Positions 23,832 to 37,400 of a stretch of DNA of 64,000 nt are shown piece after piece. The DNA comes from Solenopsis invicta (Eukaryota > Arthropoda > Insecta > Hymenoptera > Formicidae): contig NC_052672.1 in assembly GCF_016802725.1 (NCBI RefSeq), positions 14,456,710-14,520,709 on the forward strand, in the 5' to 3' direction. The position numbers and the translations under genes are program-made. The notes under the pieces were generated by a model. It was given only the letters and a program-made list of their open reading frames with translations, ran no database searches and was not told the origin of the DNA. Positions within the stretch are counted from its first letter, which is position 1, and each line of letters starts with the position of its first letter.

Positions 23832-26800
23832 GTTCTACAGCTTATAGTCTCAATTGATAGTAAATGTCGATACGTTTTAAAATTATTTGTACGTTTCATC
23901 CATGACAACTGATACAGCAGTTTGACATCTAGAACGTAGTACATTCGTGATAACATATGATTTCGGAAAACGCAACGCGTGCATGGAAAACGCATAATCG
24001 CGTAGGAGTGGCGAAATAAATCCCACGAGCTGACATACTAACAGCCAGATAAAAATCTGGCCTTGCATCGCAGGTGTGGTCTGCAGAATAATTTTTATAA
24101 CTTAACGTCGCGTTGCAATACGGCTAATGACGACTTATCGGCCAGTTCTCGTTCATTATGGAAAATCGAGTCTGAAATTGCATATCGCGAATTAATGGGC
24201 TCGAAGATACATTATCTCTCGGCACGATGTTTTATACATTCTCGTGAGAAACTAGTAAATGATAAGTGATTGAGAGAGACAAGCGGAAAACCCTGCGGAA
24301 TGCGTAACATATACTGATTTCAATATTATATAGATACATCAATCAAGATTGTTCTTAAAGTCGCATGAAAATCTTTCTCAGTTTACGTATTTTCATATCT
24401 CATTGTCAGCCCCTGAGAAAAAAAAATCCTTTTACAACGGTACTTGACAACGGTAATTGACTACGAACAACATAGCTTTGCTGTGAAGTTTAAGGGAGGG
24501 AAATTTTCTGGGTCGATAGACTTCTACTTTGCCGTTATGAGTCAGATAAATGCAGGCGTATGGCGAAGTAATCGACCTTAGATTAGCCTCGTCGGGAGGC
24601 CGTTGCTTTTCCGCTACGCGAGATTATTCAATTCTGCTTTTACGGTGTTTCAGAAGTAGGAAGTGTAGTGACGCAATGCCACCTGCCCTTGTTCCACATC
24701 GTGCCTTTATGTCACCGGCGCGCGGCGAGGCGGCTGTTCGTCTGACAAAAACAATGCCCGTGATATTTGGTACAGGCAATGATTTCATTTTTCAGCATTG
24801 TGTTTTCGCATGCTCTCGTTCTTTAACTATCATGCAATGACACGAGCGAATGTCACCGGTGATTATCAAGCGGCGTGAAAAACAGGTTTAGCACATGGAG
24901 CTATTTACAACGGAACCAATCTAATTAACATAATGCTGTCAATTAAATATTTATCGCGCAAGGATAATACAGATATTTGAAATATTTAACATACTGTTGA
25001 TAGAATAGATTTGTTGTATAACATTTGTCAACTAAAGATATAAAGTGGTTTATCAATCAAAAGATAAATAATCTTTGATAACAATTCAATTTAGATTTAA
25101 TTTAATAAATAAAAATATTATCAAATAGCAATTTTATTATATAATTTGATCTATAAAAGTTTCCTACAAAATACAATTATAAGTACTGCTATATAAAATA
25201 AATTATCTATCAAAAATTTAATGCACTGTAGCTTCTGTTATTACTAGAATTGATACACGATTGGCCGTTGACATGAATTTTCTATTAATAGATAATTACA
25301 GTAAAAGATGCACGTGCAAAGGTGCTGATTTATATTGTGCGAAGAAAACTGAACGCCTGCGCTCGCAATTCATGTACGGGAATCCTTGATCATTCAATTA
25401 ATAATTAATCAAGTTACCGGTTGTTTATCATAACATTTAGGTATATAGATTCCCTCCTACGCATGTATGGTGCTAATAATGGTGTACGTTATAGAGACCA
25501 AGGTCATTATACGGCTCGTGCATAATTTTTAAACGCACATAAGCACTCATAAGCGTAACCATTTAATGCAACCGTAACACGCTTGTAATGAATATTAGAG
25601 ACAAATATTAGAGTCAGTACACGATCACTTGCGTTGCGTTGTTACGGAACGGATAGCTTACTCGATATTTTGATTAAATAGCAGTAGAAGATAATATAAA
25701 CGGACTTTATAAATATTGTTACAATTTTACATTTTTGAAAGTATATTAATCTTGAATATACGTTTCAAAGAATTTTATGATTCGATGATTCATCCATTGT
25801 CCTCGTGCCGCGATTACCGAAATACGATTAATATCAATGTATTCTATATCATTATTTTTATTTACAAAGTTTTTGTATAATAAAAATATGTAATAATTCT
25901 TTATAAATAATTGAAAATAAAGAATTTTAGGAAAATTAAGTTTCAGAGATAAAAATAAATATTGAAAGCTTATTGTTTGTCAACTTTTTTAAATGTTGTA
26001 TGAGATTCATAATCTTTAAGTATTAATTACAAAAATGAAAAATTTAAATTATGCGACAAATAATGATCTTGTTAAGAAACATATAATTCTAATTTATTCA
26101 AATAATTCATGGTTTTAGTATGTTACGTATAAATAATATATTGTATTTTATTTTACATATTAATAACTTTATTGAAATGATAATACTTTTTTTTTAATGA
26201 CAACATATGCATAAGCTAGTATTGCGTAAGTAATATTTGCATCATGAAATATGATATAAGTATTATGTCTACAAACGAAGGGCCTTCATAATCATAAGTT
26301 CCAAGCTGATTAGGGATATCATTCGATCGTGATGATTACCTAAGTAACAGCTGTGAGCATGCAGTAACTGTTCCGCTAACAGAGCTGACCGTGAGAGATT
26401 TCGTTACACAAGTGCACAATGTAATACAGATAGTTATTAGCTTACAATTACCTACATACCGAGATACATAGCACGTGGCGGCAATTTTTGTAAATTATAA
26501 TTTTTTTTATTTTATGACTGGCTATTTTTTACGTGATATGTAAATTGCTATTCAACTTACCATATTTACGTGGTATTTCAGTGTTGCATTATATACAACT
26601 TCTATGTCATTGATTATTGCGATAGAAAATGTGCGAATAAAGCTGAGTAATTTAACATGGTACATTTAAGTTATAAATGTGTTGTTATTATAAGATAATA
26701 AATTCTTATTCGCGTATAAAGAAAATACCTGTAACATCTTTTAATGGCTCTCGTTCGTCTCTTTCATATTATTGCTAAATATGTAATGTATAAGCAAATG

Positions 26801-29010
26801 GATAAACGTACAGGATATGCATTCTCTTAAGGTTGTTCTAGCACGGATGTAGGCATGGAAAGTGCGAGTCAAGGACGTAATTCATTTAGAAAAGATTACA
26901 TCTTTTTTTTTTTAATTATATGGCAATTATTATTAATGTTATCACACATTTTTGGTAATTCAAGACATATTATATATACTTTTTAATTAATGACTCACAT
27001 CATTTGTATATTAATTACATAATTATTAAATACAGCAATTATCAAATACACACGTAAATAAAAATGTTTTATATCAAAATTTCAAGATATTTTTTGCATT
27101 TATAAGCAATTGCAAACAATGCAACATAAAATTTTGTGCAAAATTAATTTGTAATAGAGATAGAAATGTTGAGACTATATAAAAGACAATTAGGTAAATT
27201 AAATGTTTGTTATTAATTAGACACTTATTAACCAGCTTTGATATTTTTTAGTAAGTATAACGTTATACTAACTCTATTATTTGGTACTGTATGATATTAC
27301 TATGCGTCACTGCATGAAAAATATGTTTAATCCCTTTTGAAAACAGCTAAATTATCAAACATGCTGATAAATGGATAATTTCAAACATGTTCTTTTGTTG
27401 ATTAAACAAAAACGAATTGCTCTAATTATTTCAAACGGATTCGATATTTAACACAGATTTTTGCATATAACCATAATGGTTACATGTAAAAAATGTGTTA
27501 TTTCATTTACAGTTAATACGCGCTAATGCATTAGAAATGCAAGGCGAATTTGTCAGTAGCAATTAAAGAATCATTAATCTTTTGAAGAAACGTCAAGGTT
27601 CTTCGCGGTAAGTATAAAAAAATAATTACAATTCCATACAATAATTAATTCCAGTAATTTGATAGGCGTGTTCTCAAACGTAGATACAACAATCCTGTTG
27701 GCGGTATCGATTGACAAGTCTGATAAGTTTTCATATATATGTCAGATTACCTCGCAAAAACCTTATATTGTTGCACATACGTTACATTCTAACGGAATTT
27801 TTATAACTGTACTACATGTTAAAGACTTTTTTTCGGAATCAAGAATTAAACTACTTAAGTGTAATAGCAAATTAATTTATATGAAAATTTTATTGAAAGT
27901 CGCCTGCTCCATTTTCGTTTGCCAACAATATAAATGTCAATACCGAAATAGATCACAGATATAGATCTCATGTCCTTCGGATATTGCGCAATGGCACTTT
28001 TTGTTGCAAGCTTTACAAGAAAAATCATACGATATGGTTGACTGATTATCGGTTGGTGGATGTTACGTACAACTGTAAATTGGACGTTTATTTTTGCATA
28101 AAAAATGTTTTCTAAATATGAATCTTTATAAGAAACTCTTAAAATAATTAAATTTATTTGGCATTCAAAATTTTGCATTCAAAAACTCAACAAAAAGTAT
28201 CTTTTTTATTGTACATGTAAGCTATTTATCTTTTATATTATAGTTCGTACATTGTGACGTTATTGCGTAACCAAGCTTTTTGCATGACTTGTTTTCTGCT
28301 CTAATATCGCTATTATACATCATTAAATATTCATTTATGTACGTTGTATCTTTTTTCTCACGCTAACTAGAATAAAGATATGCTTAATAGAATATTTTGT
28401 GTGTGTGTGTGTGATGCTGATTTAATGCATATCAATATCTTTGATTGTTTCCGCAGTCTCGACAGTTTCCATCTCGTTCTTGACAAAAAATAAAAAATAG
28501 AAACGCCTCTTTATATTCATAAAACTTTATATTCATAAAATGCGTAGGCGTAAAATTATTATATGCATCAATGCTTTTATATTATTGCAATAAACAAAAT
28601 AAAGACTGCGTTTCTTCTTTCCTTCTTCAAGTGTTCGTACTTTTACATTCTACTATTATCAGATAAAAAGTTAGAATTAAAATATAATAATATGTAATAA
28701 TACTAATAAATATTAACAAAAATTTTATTTTATTACATTTTATATTTATAAGCATTAGCAAAGAAATAGAAAACATCACAATAATATATACTTTTCATTC
28801 TATTTACAAATACAAATTGTTTCAGTAAACAATTTATATCTACAAACAAGGTTAAGCTCAAGTGTATTCGAGTCTGTTTGATTTAGACAGTCGTCGATGA
28901 CGAATTGAATGTTACTGACGCTTCTTACAGAGACGTCTTGAAAAAGTGTCACGCGATTTAGATAAAACTATATTTAAGTTTATTTCAAGTTTAAAGTTTA
29001 ATAAAGAAAA

Positions 29011-30423
29011 ATGGTTTTGGGAGCCGTATGGGTTTTCATTAATACAGTACTTCATAGATTGTACAGTACTTCATTAACACAATGTTGTACAGTACGTCGA
29101 AAGAAAAAAAGTACTGAAGAAGAGACAAATACAATTGGGAACGGAGATAAAAACGAAGAAAAAAAAGGTATCACGCAATCTCTTTATATTTTGTAATATT
29201 TATGTTATCTTAACTACTAGTCTTTATTTCCCGTAAGAAATTTTCTACAAGTAATTAATTAATGAGATTTATTTCATTTATTATATAAAGTTACATAATT
29301 TATATTTCATTAAAAGGCAAAAATAATTAATAGATAATTTTTTCATTTACATATAAATGTAGATAAAACGGATATTATCGAGGATATTACCGTATCAAAA
29401 ATGATAATTAAGATACAAATTGTATCCGAAAATTCTCAATCAAATCAGGAAATGAACGAGAGCTCAAAGAGGTAACAAATATTGTTATTGCAATACAAAT
29501 AATTCTAAAACGTTTGTATTATATAAAGTTAGATATTATGTACCAAATTTATAACATTTTTTTAAAAAGTATGAGATTATTTTGCAAAATTTATTGATTT
29601 TCCTTCTATGTGAATATAAGAATTTGTACACTAAAAAAAAATTGATTAAAAAAATAAAATATTTAGTTCAATTCAATTAAATATTAAGTTGATTTAGTTA
29701 ATTCTTAATAAAAAGAAACGGTTAACATAAATGAATTATATCTTCTTTGTGCAACTATATAATGTTATTGAATTAACGCAATATTTAGTTTAACGTGTTG
29801 AACTAAACATTTTAATTTTTCAATAAATTTTTTCTAGTGTATATATTTCAAAAATATATTAAAACAATAAATCTTTAAACAATTTTTGCTAATAAATTTA
29901 CGGAATAATTTAAATATAGCCAACAGGAAAATTTAGATAGCACGTACAAGATTCTGACTGTTTCCGAAGCTTTATTTAAGAAATGCGCTGATGATATTTC
30001 TCAGAAAGTAGTCAAAGCAATAGCGGAATCAACAAGGCTGCAACAGTCGTAAGTAACAAATTGTCATTGGTTTATACTTTATTTTTAGTAATTTTTTCGA
30101 ATAAATGGGATATTTCGAATGAAATATTTAAAATACCCCACTTTTCACGATTAATTTTATTGAATATAACGGGATTCATATACTTGGAAAAAAATAATGT
30201 TTACGTACATTTTTCAATGTTTTTTTTTTAAGATTATTACACTCTTACTTATATAATTATTTGTAACATTTTTATTTTTAGCACTGATTCAACGAAGTAC
30301 AATGATTTGCCAAGCAAAATTTGTACAGAAAAAGTACAGGATAAAAATCCATCGACGAAAAGAAATGAACAATCGTTTGCAAAGTTACGCAAACGCATTG
30401 CAGAATGTATGTGTTGTATTTAA
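29011..30423 (+). CDS. Unnamed four-exon gene with an AKAP-like amphipathic helix
   Basis: Not recognised as a named family. Exons 29011-29167, 29363-29471, 29920-30048 and 30282-30423 join in one frame (178 codons). Donors are GTATCA, GTAACA and GTAAGT; acceptors ATAAATGTAG, TTAAATATAG and TTATTTTTAG. The ATG has context AAAAATGG and an in-frame TAA nine bases upstream. The N-terminus is hydrophobic with His/Arg and no acids up to about residue 31 (MVLGAVWVFINTVLHRLYST), so it could be a membrane anchor or mitochondrial presequence; a basic Lys/Arg cluster and a Glu/Lys-rich linker follow. Exon 3 encodes a helix (about 104-125) with hydrophobic residues at L107, F108, C111, A112, I115, V119, V120, I123 and A124, the spacing of PKA RII-anchoring helices. 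The C-terminus is basic and ends in two Cys and Ile. Exon 2 is the least certain. Poly(A) signal at 30561-30566. An alternative 3' end is listed separately. Confidence 0.55.
29629..29839. mobile_element. Mariner-like MITE inside intron 2 of the unnamed gene
   Basis: A 211-base AT-rich element. The left end is CACTAAAAAAAAATT and the right end AAATTTTTTCTAGTG, which are inverted repeats of each other with few mismatches. A TA dinucleotide flanks both sides (29627-29628 and 29840-29841), as expected for Tc1/mariner-type target duplication. No transposase frame. Its ends resemble those of the element at 49134-49325. Confidence 0.6.
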
Positions 30424-30560
30424 TTTTTTAATTGTTTGTGTGATGTAAAAAATCTATTAGAAATTCTTAAATTTGTAGTGCGAATTTTATAAATATAACT
30501 TGAAAGTTTTATAATCAGTGTGATTGATTTACTTTTGTAAAATGTCAATTTGTTACAACT

Positions 30561-30566
30561 AATAAA
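30561..30566 (+). terminator. Candidate poly(A) signal of the unnamed gene
   Basis: AATAAA about 140 bases after the TAA at 30421-30423. It would serve the short 3' end of the gene; a second signal at 31542-31547 would serve the longer form. Confidence 0.4.
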
Positions 30567-31371
30567 AGTTTTAAAGAAAATTTTTAAAAGTATTTAAAAA
30601 TTAGTTATTCTCACCATTTATCAATATATAAATATAATTGCCTTACAATTAGACTAAATAATATTTCTTCAAACTGTTTATATATAATTTTACAAAAATA
30701 AAATGTGTTTAAAATATTCAATTTTTATACTTATACAATTCAATACAGAATATTATCATAGTTTGAAAGAACTGGAATTAATTGGGAAAATCCGACAAAA
30801 AATATTACTAATAATATTAACTGTTCCGTGTATTTCATGTTTAATATCGCATAATTTTTGCATTACATTTGAGCGCAAAATATTTTCGTGATTCCCTTTT
30901 TTATATGATTTGTTATAATTTAATGATTGCATATTACATGATATTAAATATTCATGTCTTGTTTTTAATCTGCATTTTTTTCAATAGGATTTTGTCTAAA
31001 TTTATAACAAATTATAATGCTTTCATGTATTTCACATACATACACAGAGACACACAATTTTGTGTATTAATAAATAATAAAATATTATTCTATAAATATA
31101 TTTCTATTCCAGAATAAATCACAGCGCAACAGTACATAATTATTTATAAATGTATTACATTGCATTTACAATGTTAAGATGAAAGATCTAATGTTTATGT
31201 ATGAATCATATTAAGCATAGTCAAAATCGTTTTACCTTCAAATGTTTAGCTTGATATAGCTTAACTCATACAGTTTATTATTGTTACTCGTTTCGTTCAA
31301 CCAGTATTCGTGTGATCATCATGTTACACTAAAATCAAACTTGGCTTTTACAAATAGTGGTAGTAAAATAG

Positions 31372-31481
31372 CAGATTGGAGTTACAGTAAAACAATAGTT
31401 CGTTGTGCAACAATAGCATTTGCTGTTTTAATATATTGTTTTATTATATTGCATATTTACAAAAAAAAAAGAAAAACATAG
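31372..31481 (+). CDS. Possible alternative last exon encoding a tail-anchor membrane segment
   Basis: An open frame covers 31260-31481 and ends WSYSKTIVRCATIAFAVL, then more hydrophobic residues, then a Lys/Arg-rich tail: a typical C-terminal transmembrane anchor. Exon 4 of the gene upstream has a strong donor GTATGT at 30407-30412, in phase 1. The paired acceptors at TAGCAG (exon starting 31372 or 31375) restore the frame, giving a protein of about 209 or 208 residues. The pyrimidine tract is poor, so the join is uncertain. An AATAAA lies at 31542-31547, about 60 bases after the stop. Alternatively the exon starts at 31305 after TTTCGTTCAACCAG in phase 0 and belongs to something else. Confidence 0.3.
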
Positions 31482-34259
31482 ACCGTAAGTAATCTTAAAA
31501 TGTGTTTATCTAATTGAAACTCGCTGTTGTTGTAAAAATCCAATAAAATCGCCATGCAATAAAAGATTGCACTAGGTACAATCAAAAGATATAAAGTTGT
31601 GATTTAATTATAAAAAAAGCCAGATAACATGTTATCAATTTTAATTAGTAATTAATATTAGTAATTCAGAGTTAATTTTTAATTAATTTCAAGTTACTGA
31701 TTTTTAATAATTATTTCTCTTACATATATATCGTGAGAATAATCAATTCCATCTCTATCTATCTAGATTTTTATTTATTAATTACAGTGAGAAATGATAT
31801 AACACTGTGATAATTTAACATGACTAACTGTGATAGAATTAAATGAGATAAACAACTATTTTACATATTTTTCTTTATAAAATTTTTAAATAAACAATAA
31901 CGATATAGTAAATTACAGATTCCTTACGCATGATGACTCAAGCGAGACAATTATTTTAAATAATTGTACTTCATTTTTTGAATATGGATTTAGCAATCAC
32001 GATAGCTTGGATTGTTCACTAGTTATTCGTATTAATAATTCTACAAACTCAATAAATAATAATATCCAAATAAATATTTTCAATAGATCAATAAAATTAT
32101 CGACATTAAATATGAAGTCATTTAATATACTTCTGATTCTTTTATGAAAAACAGGTACTGTTCCATTTTTAATTATTAAACAAAGAACCCCCAATTATAT
32201 AAAAATGAAATCTCAGTAAAATGTATTAGTTTTTACATATGATATAGCTCATAATCTAGTAAACAAATTATTTTATCATAAACTTCAATAAAGAATAGTT
32301 TCTGAGCTATGGTTTATTAAAGGGTTAATATCAGATCGGAGAGATATTAAATATGATATAACATTTGAAAACTGAACCATATGCACTAAAATATTTTTAT
32401 ATCATTAAAAACAATACATTTTTCATTTGCATGTATTAACATTTTCAACATAAGCTCTAAAAATTAAAAAAAAAAAGAAGTGGACAATTATAAACGAGAT
32501 TTGTGATATAATTTGTATTCACGTATTCTACATTAATATCCCATCGATCTACAATGATAATCTATCACTAATTACCGAGTTTATTCATGAAACTCGTTAA
32601 ATGCGGCACGACGTGAACAACATTGAAATAACGTGAACAGCTCGAAATGCATAGCAAATATCTACTAAATTACACATCATTATAATAATTTATATCATCC
32701 ATCACCGATAAAATTATACACAAAAACAAAGCATATTTTTTATCTAGATACTTTTGATGTGTATTTAATAAAATTGTGATGAATAATTTGCACACATTAT
32801 TTCATGCAAAATATGTTAGTATGTGTAGTGAAATTGTGGCAATAATAAAAAGCCAGTATTAAGAAATGCATTCAGGTGTTTCTTAACGCGAAAAATAGTT
32901 AATTCTTTAACGTTAGATATAAAACAAGAGAATGAAAAATCAAGTATGATAGATACAATACATACTTCTTAATAAACTTGCTAGATTTTTTTTATTTTAT
33001 GCAATCTGTAATAATGCTTAATTGCATTGTAATTAGTAAGCGTTATTACAGCGTAGGATTATGATTTTTATTACTACTGCAGTCATCATTTTTTTTTTAA
33101 TTCTTGATTTACTACGTAAATTATATACTTTGAAGCAATATTATATTTTTATAACGTTTTTACTAGTTATAATTTTCAGATTAAATAATTACATTGATAT
33201 ATCAAAAAAATGTATGCATGTGAGAGATAAAAAATTTAAAGACAACATAGAAAACTGTATCCACACTTTTGTGCTTAAACTTTCCAAAAGCAATTATTAA
33301 AGAACCTTCGGCATTTTCTCTTTGTAATTGCGGTTACCTGTTCCATGCAATTTCCTTTGTTCGAATTCATAAGCAATCGTAAATTCGTTCAAGTGATGAA
33401 ATTAGTATTCTTCCTAATGTATATATAAAGGAATTATTTCTCGTTGATTCGAGGCTATCTGAGAAAAAACTCTCATTCTTTTCGCGGTAATGCTAGTTTT
33501 CCTTTTGCGATCTAGTGACGCGTGTCTAATAGACGCTATTCCTCTTAGAGGAAATTGTTGGTGCCAACATGTGACACTAGTTACGCTTACAAACATCTAT
33601 CATTGTCTCGAAGTGGTGCCGGGCACGTGATTTATTCGCGATTTATTTGCGATCTCTGAGATCAAATGCGAAAATCGTCGAGACGTCGATCTACAGATCG
33701 AGTCAGATAATCGACATTAAGTAAAGATATTTGTACGAGACACGTAACAGCTAGCTCGACTGGAAAATCGTAACTTAGTGAAATCCATTATGACATTATG
33801 CGACGTAACGCGAATGTAGGTCTGGGTTGACTACAATGAGCAAGTTAATATGGCATTATGACGTGATACATACTTTCTGATCGAGTACCTAAATTGCGAA
33901 GATCGTCGAGACAACTTTAAAGATTATAAGATTAAAATAACACAATAAAATGTACAAACATCTGTTTGCATCTGTTTCTTTTTTTTAATCAATTCTAAGA
34001 TTCGCCGATTAGCATCCAATTATACGTACATTATAAGCAACAATTAAAAAGAAGTAAACAGTGACTAATAATAAATAATGTGAGATAAGTAATGCATTTC
34101 TTAAAGACGTTACTCATGAAATACCGCGAATCCGTTTAATGATCAAGTTAGTCGGTATTATTTTATGTTTCATTCAGCCGCGTTTGCTCGAGTCTTTGTG
34201 ACAATTAAATAAAGTTAGTATTGTTTTTTTGAAGTTAGTATTTTTTCTATAATTCTTAA

Positions 34260-34453
34260 CCTTTAAGTAGGTAGATAGTTTAACAGTATATTAAAGTTAA
34301 ATATATTAATTATACCCTTGTGAGATAAAAAAAATGAATTTTAAGACTTTAATAATAGGAAGGTATAAATCGATGAGCTCTGTTGCCACCTTAAAAGTAT
34401 TTAAGAAATCTGTACCTAGGGTGCTACGTACACCCCACCTATCTACTTAAAGG
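34260..34453. mobile_element. piggyBac-type MITE
   Basis: A 194-base element bounded by TTAA on both sides (34256-34259 and 34454-34457), the piggyBac target site. The left end CCTTTAAGTAGGTAGATAG and right end CCACCTATCTACTTAAAGG are inverted repeats, exact for the outer 11 bases and imperfect further in. Internal sequence is non-coding. Confidence 0.7.
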
Positions 34454-37400
34454 TTAATAAAGCAGTAATTAAGTAAAATGAAGATTTTTGATTCAATTTT
34501 TTTTATAAGGATTAGCGTTATAATCAATAAACATTATTTAAGAAAAACTATATTTAGTGTCTTAATCGGCACAGAATAAAGAGAATAGAGAGTTGTTATC
34601 GTCATCGAGAGTCGAGAGTCCAGCAAAGACGTTTCGCAAGTTGCACGAGGTAGTAGAACAAAGTTGTTTCTTCGATTTTTTTAATTAGTGTGCAAATTAT
34701 CTACCTTAGTATCTACAATAAAATCTTTTTCATCCGCTGTTATTTTTTTTATCTCTTTTCTACGATTTTTCTTTTAATTTTTCACGAAGCAGTTTCCCAC
34801 ATTTTCAAGTACGTCAAAATATAAAATAACATCTGACAGTCTTGCAAATCAAAAATAATCTATCGGCCGATTCAAGTGACTGATTGTAATAAATCGTTCG
34901 TAGTATCGAATCTGTTAATGAATTATGTATGCATTGGCTTATGCTTAAAGTGCGAATGCACAACGCGCTCGTCGTTGCTGCACGTGATTTGCATATTGCG
35001 GGTTCGCGAGTAATTAACGATCGGCGCGTTACATAATGAACCGATTCCCGGCGATAAGGATGTCCGTTCGTTAGTGTGTGATCTATCACACACATATATG
35101 TATACCCCCCGTTAGTTGGCGCGCGCGGTATTTCCTTTTCCTTCTCGGATGACGTCCACGTCCACGTTCACGTCCGTTGATCGTGGGTGTGAATCGGCGT
35201 GGCCTGCGGCCGTGCAGGCGGGCCCCTCGCAGACCTTGAATTATCTCTTGTCTTGAACGAGTATTCAATCTGTAGCTAAATGTAACTCTTACAAATACGT
35301 CAAGGAAGTTGGAAAAACTCACGACAGACTCTTCGACGGCGTAACCGGTAGTCGACTCGCATAGAGAATAAACAAATTTTTTCAGAAAAAGCTAATGTCC
35401 GCTTAATGTGTTATAACTTTAGTCTAAATTAATATTTGGTCCCCGATTTAGTATTAAAGGGTTAAAATTTTATAACTGAGAGAAAATAGGTTATTGAAAA
35501 CTGGAGAGAAGTCAATAATGAAAATAAACTCAAAGTTAATGTAACTTTATCGTAGATTCACATTTCTGTTGGCATTGAAAGGACATTTGTTAGTATATAC
35601 GTACAAAATACGATTTATCGTTTGTAACTATGCTGACTTAACTTGCAAACGATAATTATAACTTGTTATTGTAATCGTGTTATATTTAGCCAGACAACCA
35701 ACAACGGATGGGAATCTACTCTGTTACATTATTTATTAAGCTAATTAACTTCAACCGTACCTGCAATCATAACAACTCATAATTAATCATTGTCTATACA
35801 TGTGTCTTTGTGATAAAAATATCTATATTACGCATCAATTTGATCTATAAGTCCTGTGAATTCCCTTGTATTAGGCTTCTAGTATGCAAGAGACAGAGAG
35901 AAAAAGACATATTTGGAATCGTTATAGCACATATAGTCATTAAGATTAAGTGAGAATTTCTAAGACTTCGATTTTAGTTACGGTCGAACGACTTTCGCTC
36001 GTTAAAGGGAAATCCCCTTCCTTCTTTTCCTCCGCATTGATAATTGGGCGGTCACCTCGAGCCATTGACGTAGCGCCGAACGACATACCAACCATAATTG
36101 TACTGTAATAACAGTCGCATTTAGTATTACATGTACTACTGGAAGCTTCTACGGAGGAAGCAAAAGCTTAATAGCTGATATAAAATTAAGTCTTATCTTT
36201 ATAAAATAGCTGATAAATATGCTAAAGTAGAAATATTCCATGTCTTTTCTTTTTCTCATTAATCTAGTATAAAATTAACCATTTTTTTTACTGCTGGTTA
36301 AAGTCACATCGTTGTGTTAAAAGAACCTCTTATAATGTCGATCGATTCCGGACTTTCCCTCGACACAGTACCTTGAAACCTAGCACGTGGCACGTAAAGG
36401 AGAATCGAGTTGTCGATTAAAGATATGTTAGTGATTTCTTATGAGTGACCCTGCAACAATGTGCATCGATCATTGATGTTCTAAACGATACTTATATTCG
36501 ATCCTAGTAACAATCCGATGCAATGCATTATCGATCGAAGGTTACAAAGTAGTTGTGATCATTAAACAATCGTAAGAAAAAGAAATAAGGAGGTAAACTT
36601 GAAAAATAGACGCAGTTAATCTATTTCAAGTAATTGCAGATAATGCGAGAAAGAAATATATATATATTTTTTTTAATACGACAAATATCTTTTAACTACA
36701 AATTATAAAAAAATCCCTGTCTAATTAACTATAATATTTAATAAATTTGTCATGTTTTCTATTTCTAAAGTGCTTGATGTAATATTTTCAAATAAAAGTA
36801 CAAATATAGAATATTTTTAACATTTACTATACAAAAACAAATTTCTTTCTTAAATCATCTTACAATGGGAAAGTTTTGTTGTGCGTACGTAACAACCGTT
36901 TGATGCTATTTTCGGAACAGTTGATTTGATAGCCATCTATCGAATCACGTCCGTAAATTAATTTTAAACCGCAAATTAATTTTTATTATGACTATCTGAC
37001 GCATCTGTTACATATTTATGGAACGTCGCGCAACAATGAACGCGCGCGTACACAGAGAACGGAAAAGACCACAGTGTCTACGGTTTTGATATCGTGCTTG
37101 ATCTTGGACTATGAAATGTATTCCAGCGGTTGCAAAAAACTCGCCGGATCGAGAAGGGAAACCGTGGCGTTTTACCTGATTTTACTCGGCATCAAAACTA
37201 CATAGCGCACTCGTTTTCTCAAGCAATCGCATTTTTATGGCAAACCTTGACGTGAATTGCGGAATTGGAACAATAATACACGAAGAATGCAATTATACAT
37301 CTGCACAAATTATCTGTTTCTCGATACAACTGCTGACAATCTTTTTTTTTTCGACCGATAATACTATTTCTTACGTTCGAAATCCAAGCTTAATCTATCT

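Larger units (their letters stand above)
19111..29010. other. Gene-free DNA upstream of the unnamed gene
   Basis: Mostly AT-rich. It holds a TA tract framed by a palindrome (19672-19737), (GT)n at 23189-23222, (CT)n at 23786-23829, (GT)n at 28399-28413, and mid-GC patches at 21600-22160 and 24000-24860. The 21928-22156 open frame begins with a signal-peptide-like run (MIFLLHATLLLAAVAAG), with no supporting splice or homology evidence. Confidence 0.55.

Noticed and set aside
35323..35355. Possible 33-base minus-strand exon (STTGYAVEESV) with a GTGAGT donor
   Set aside because: GTGAGT occurs by chance many times in a window this size. The acceptor is weak and no partner exon was found.
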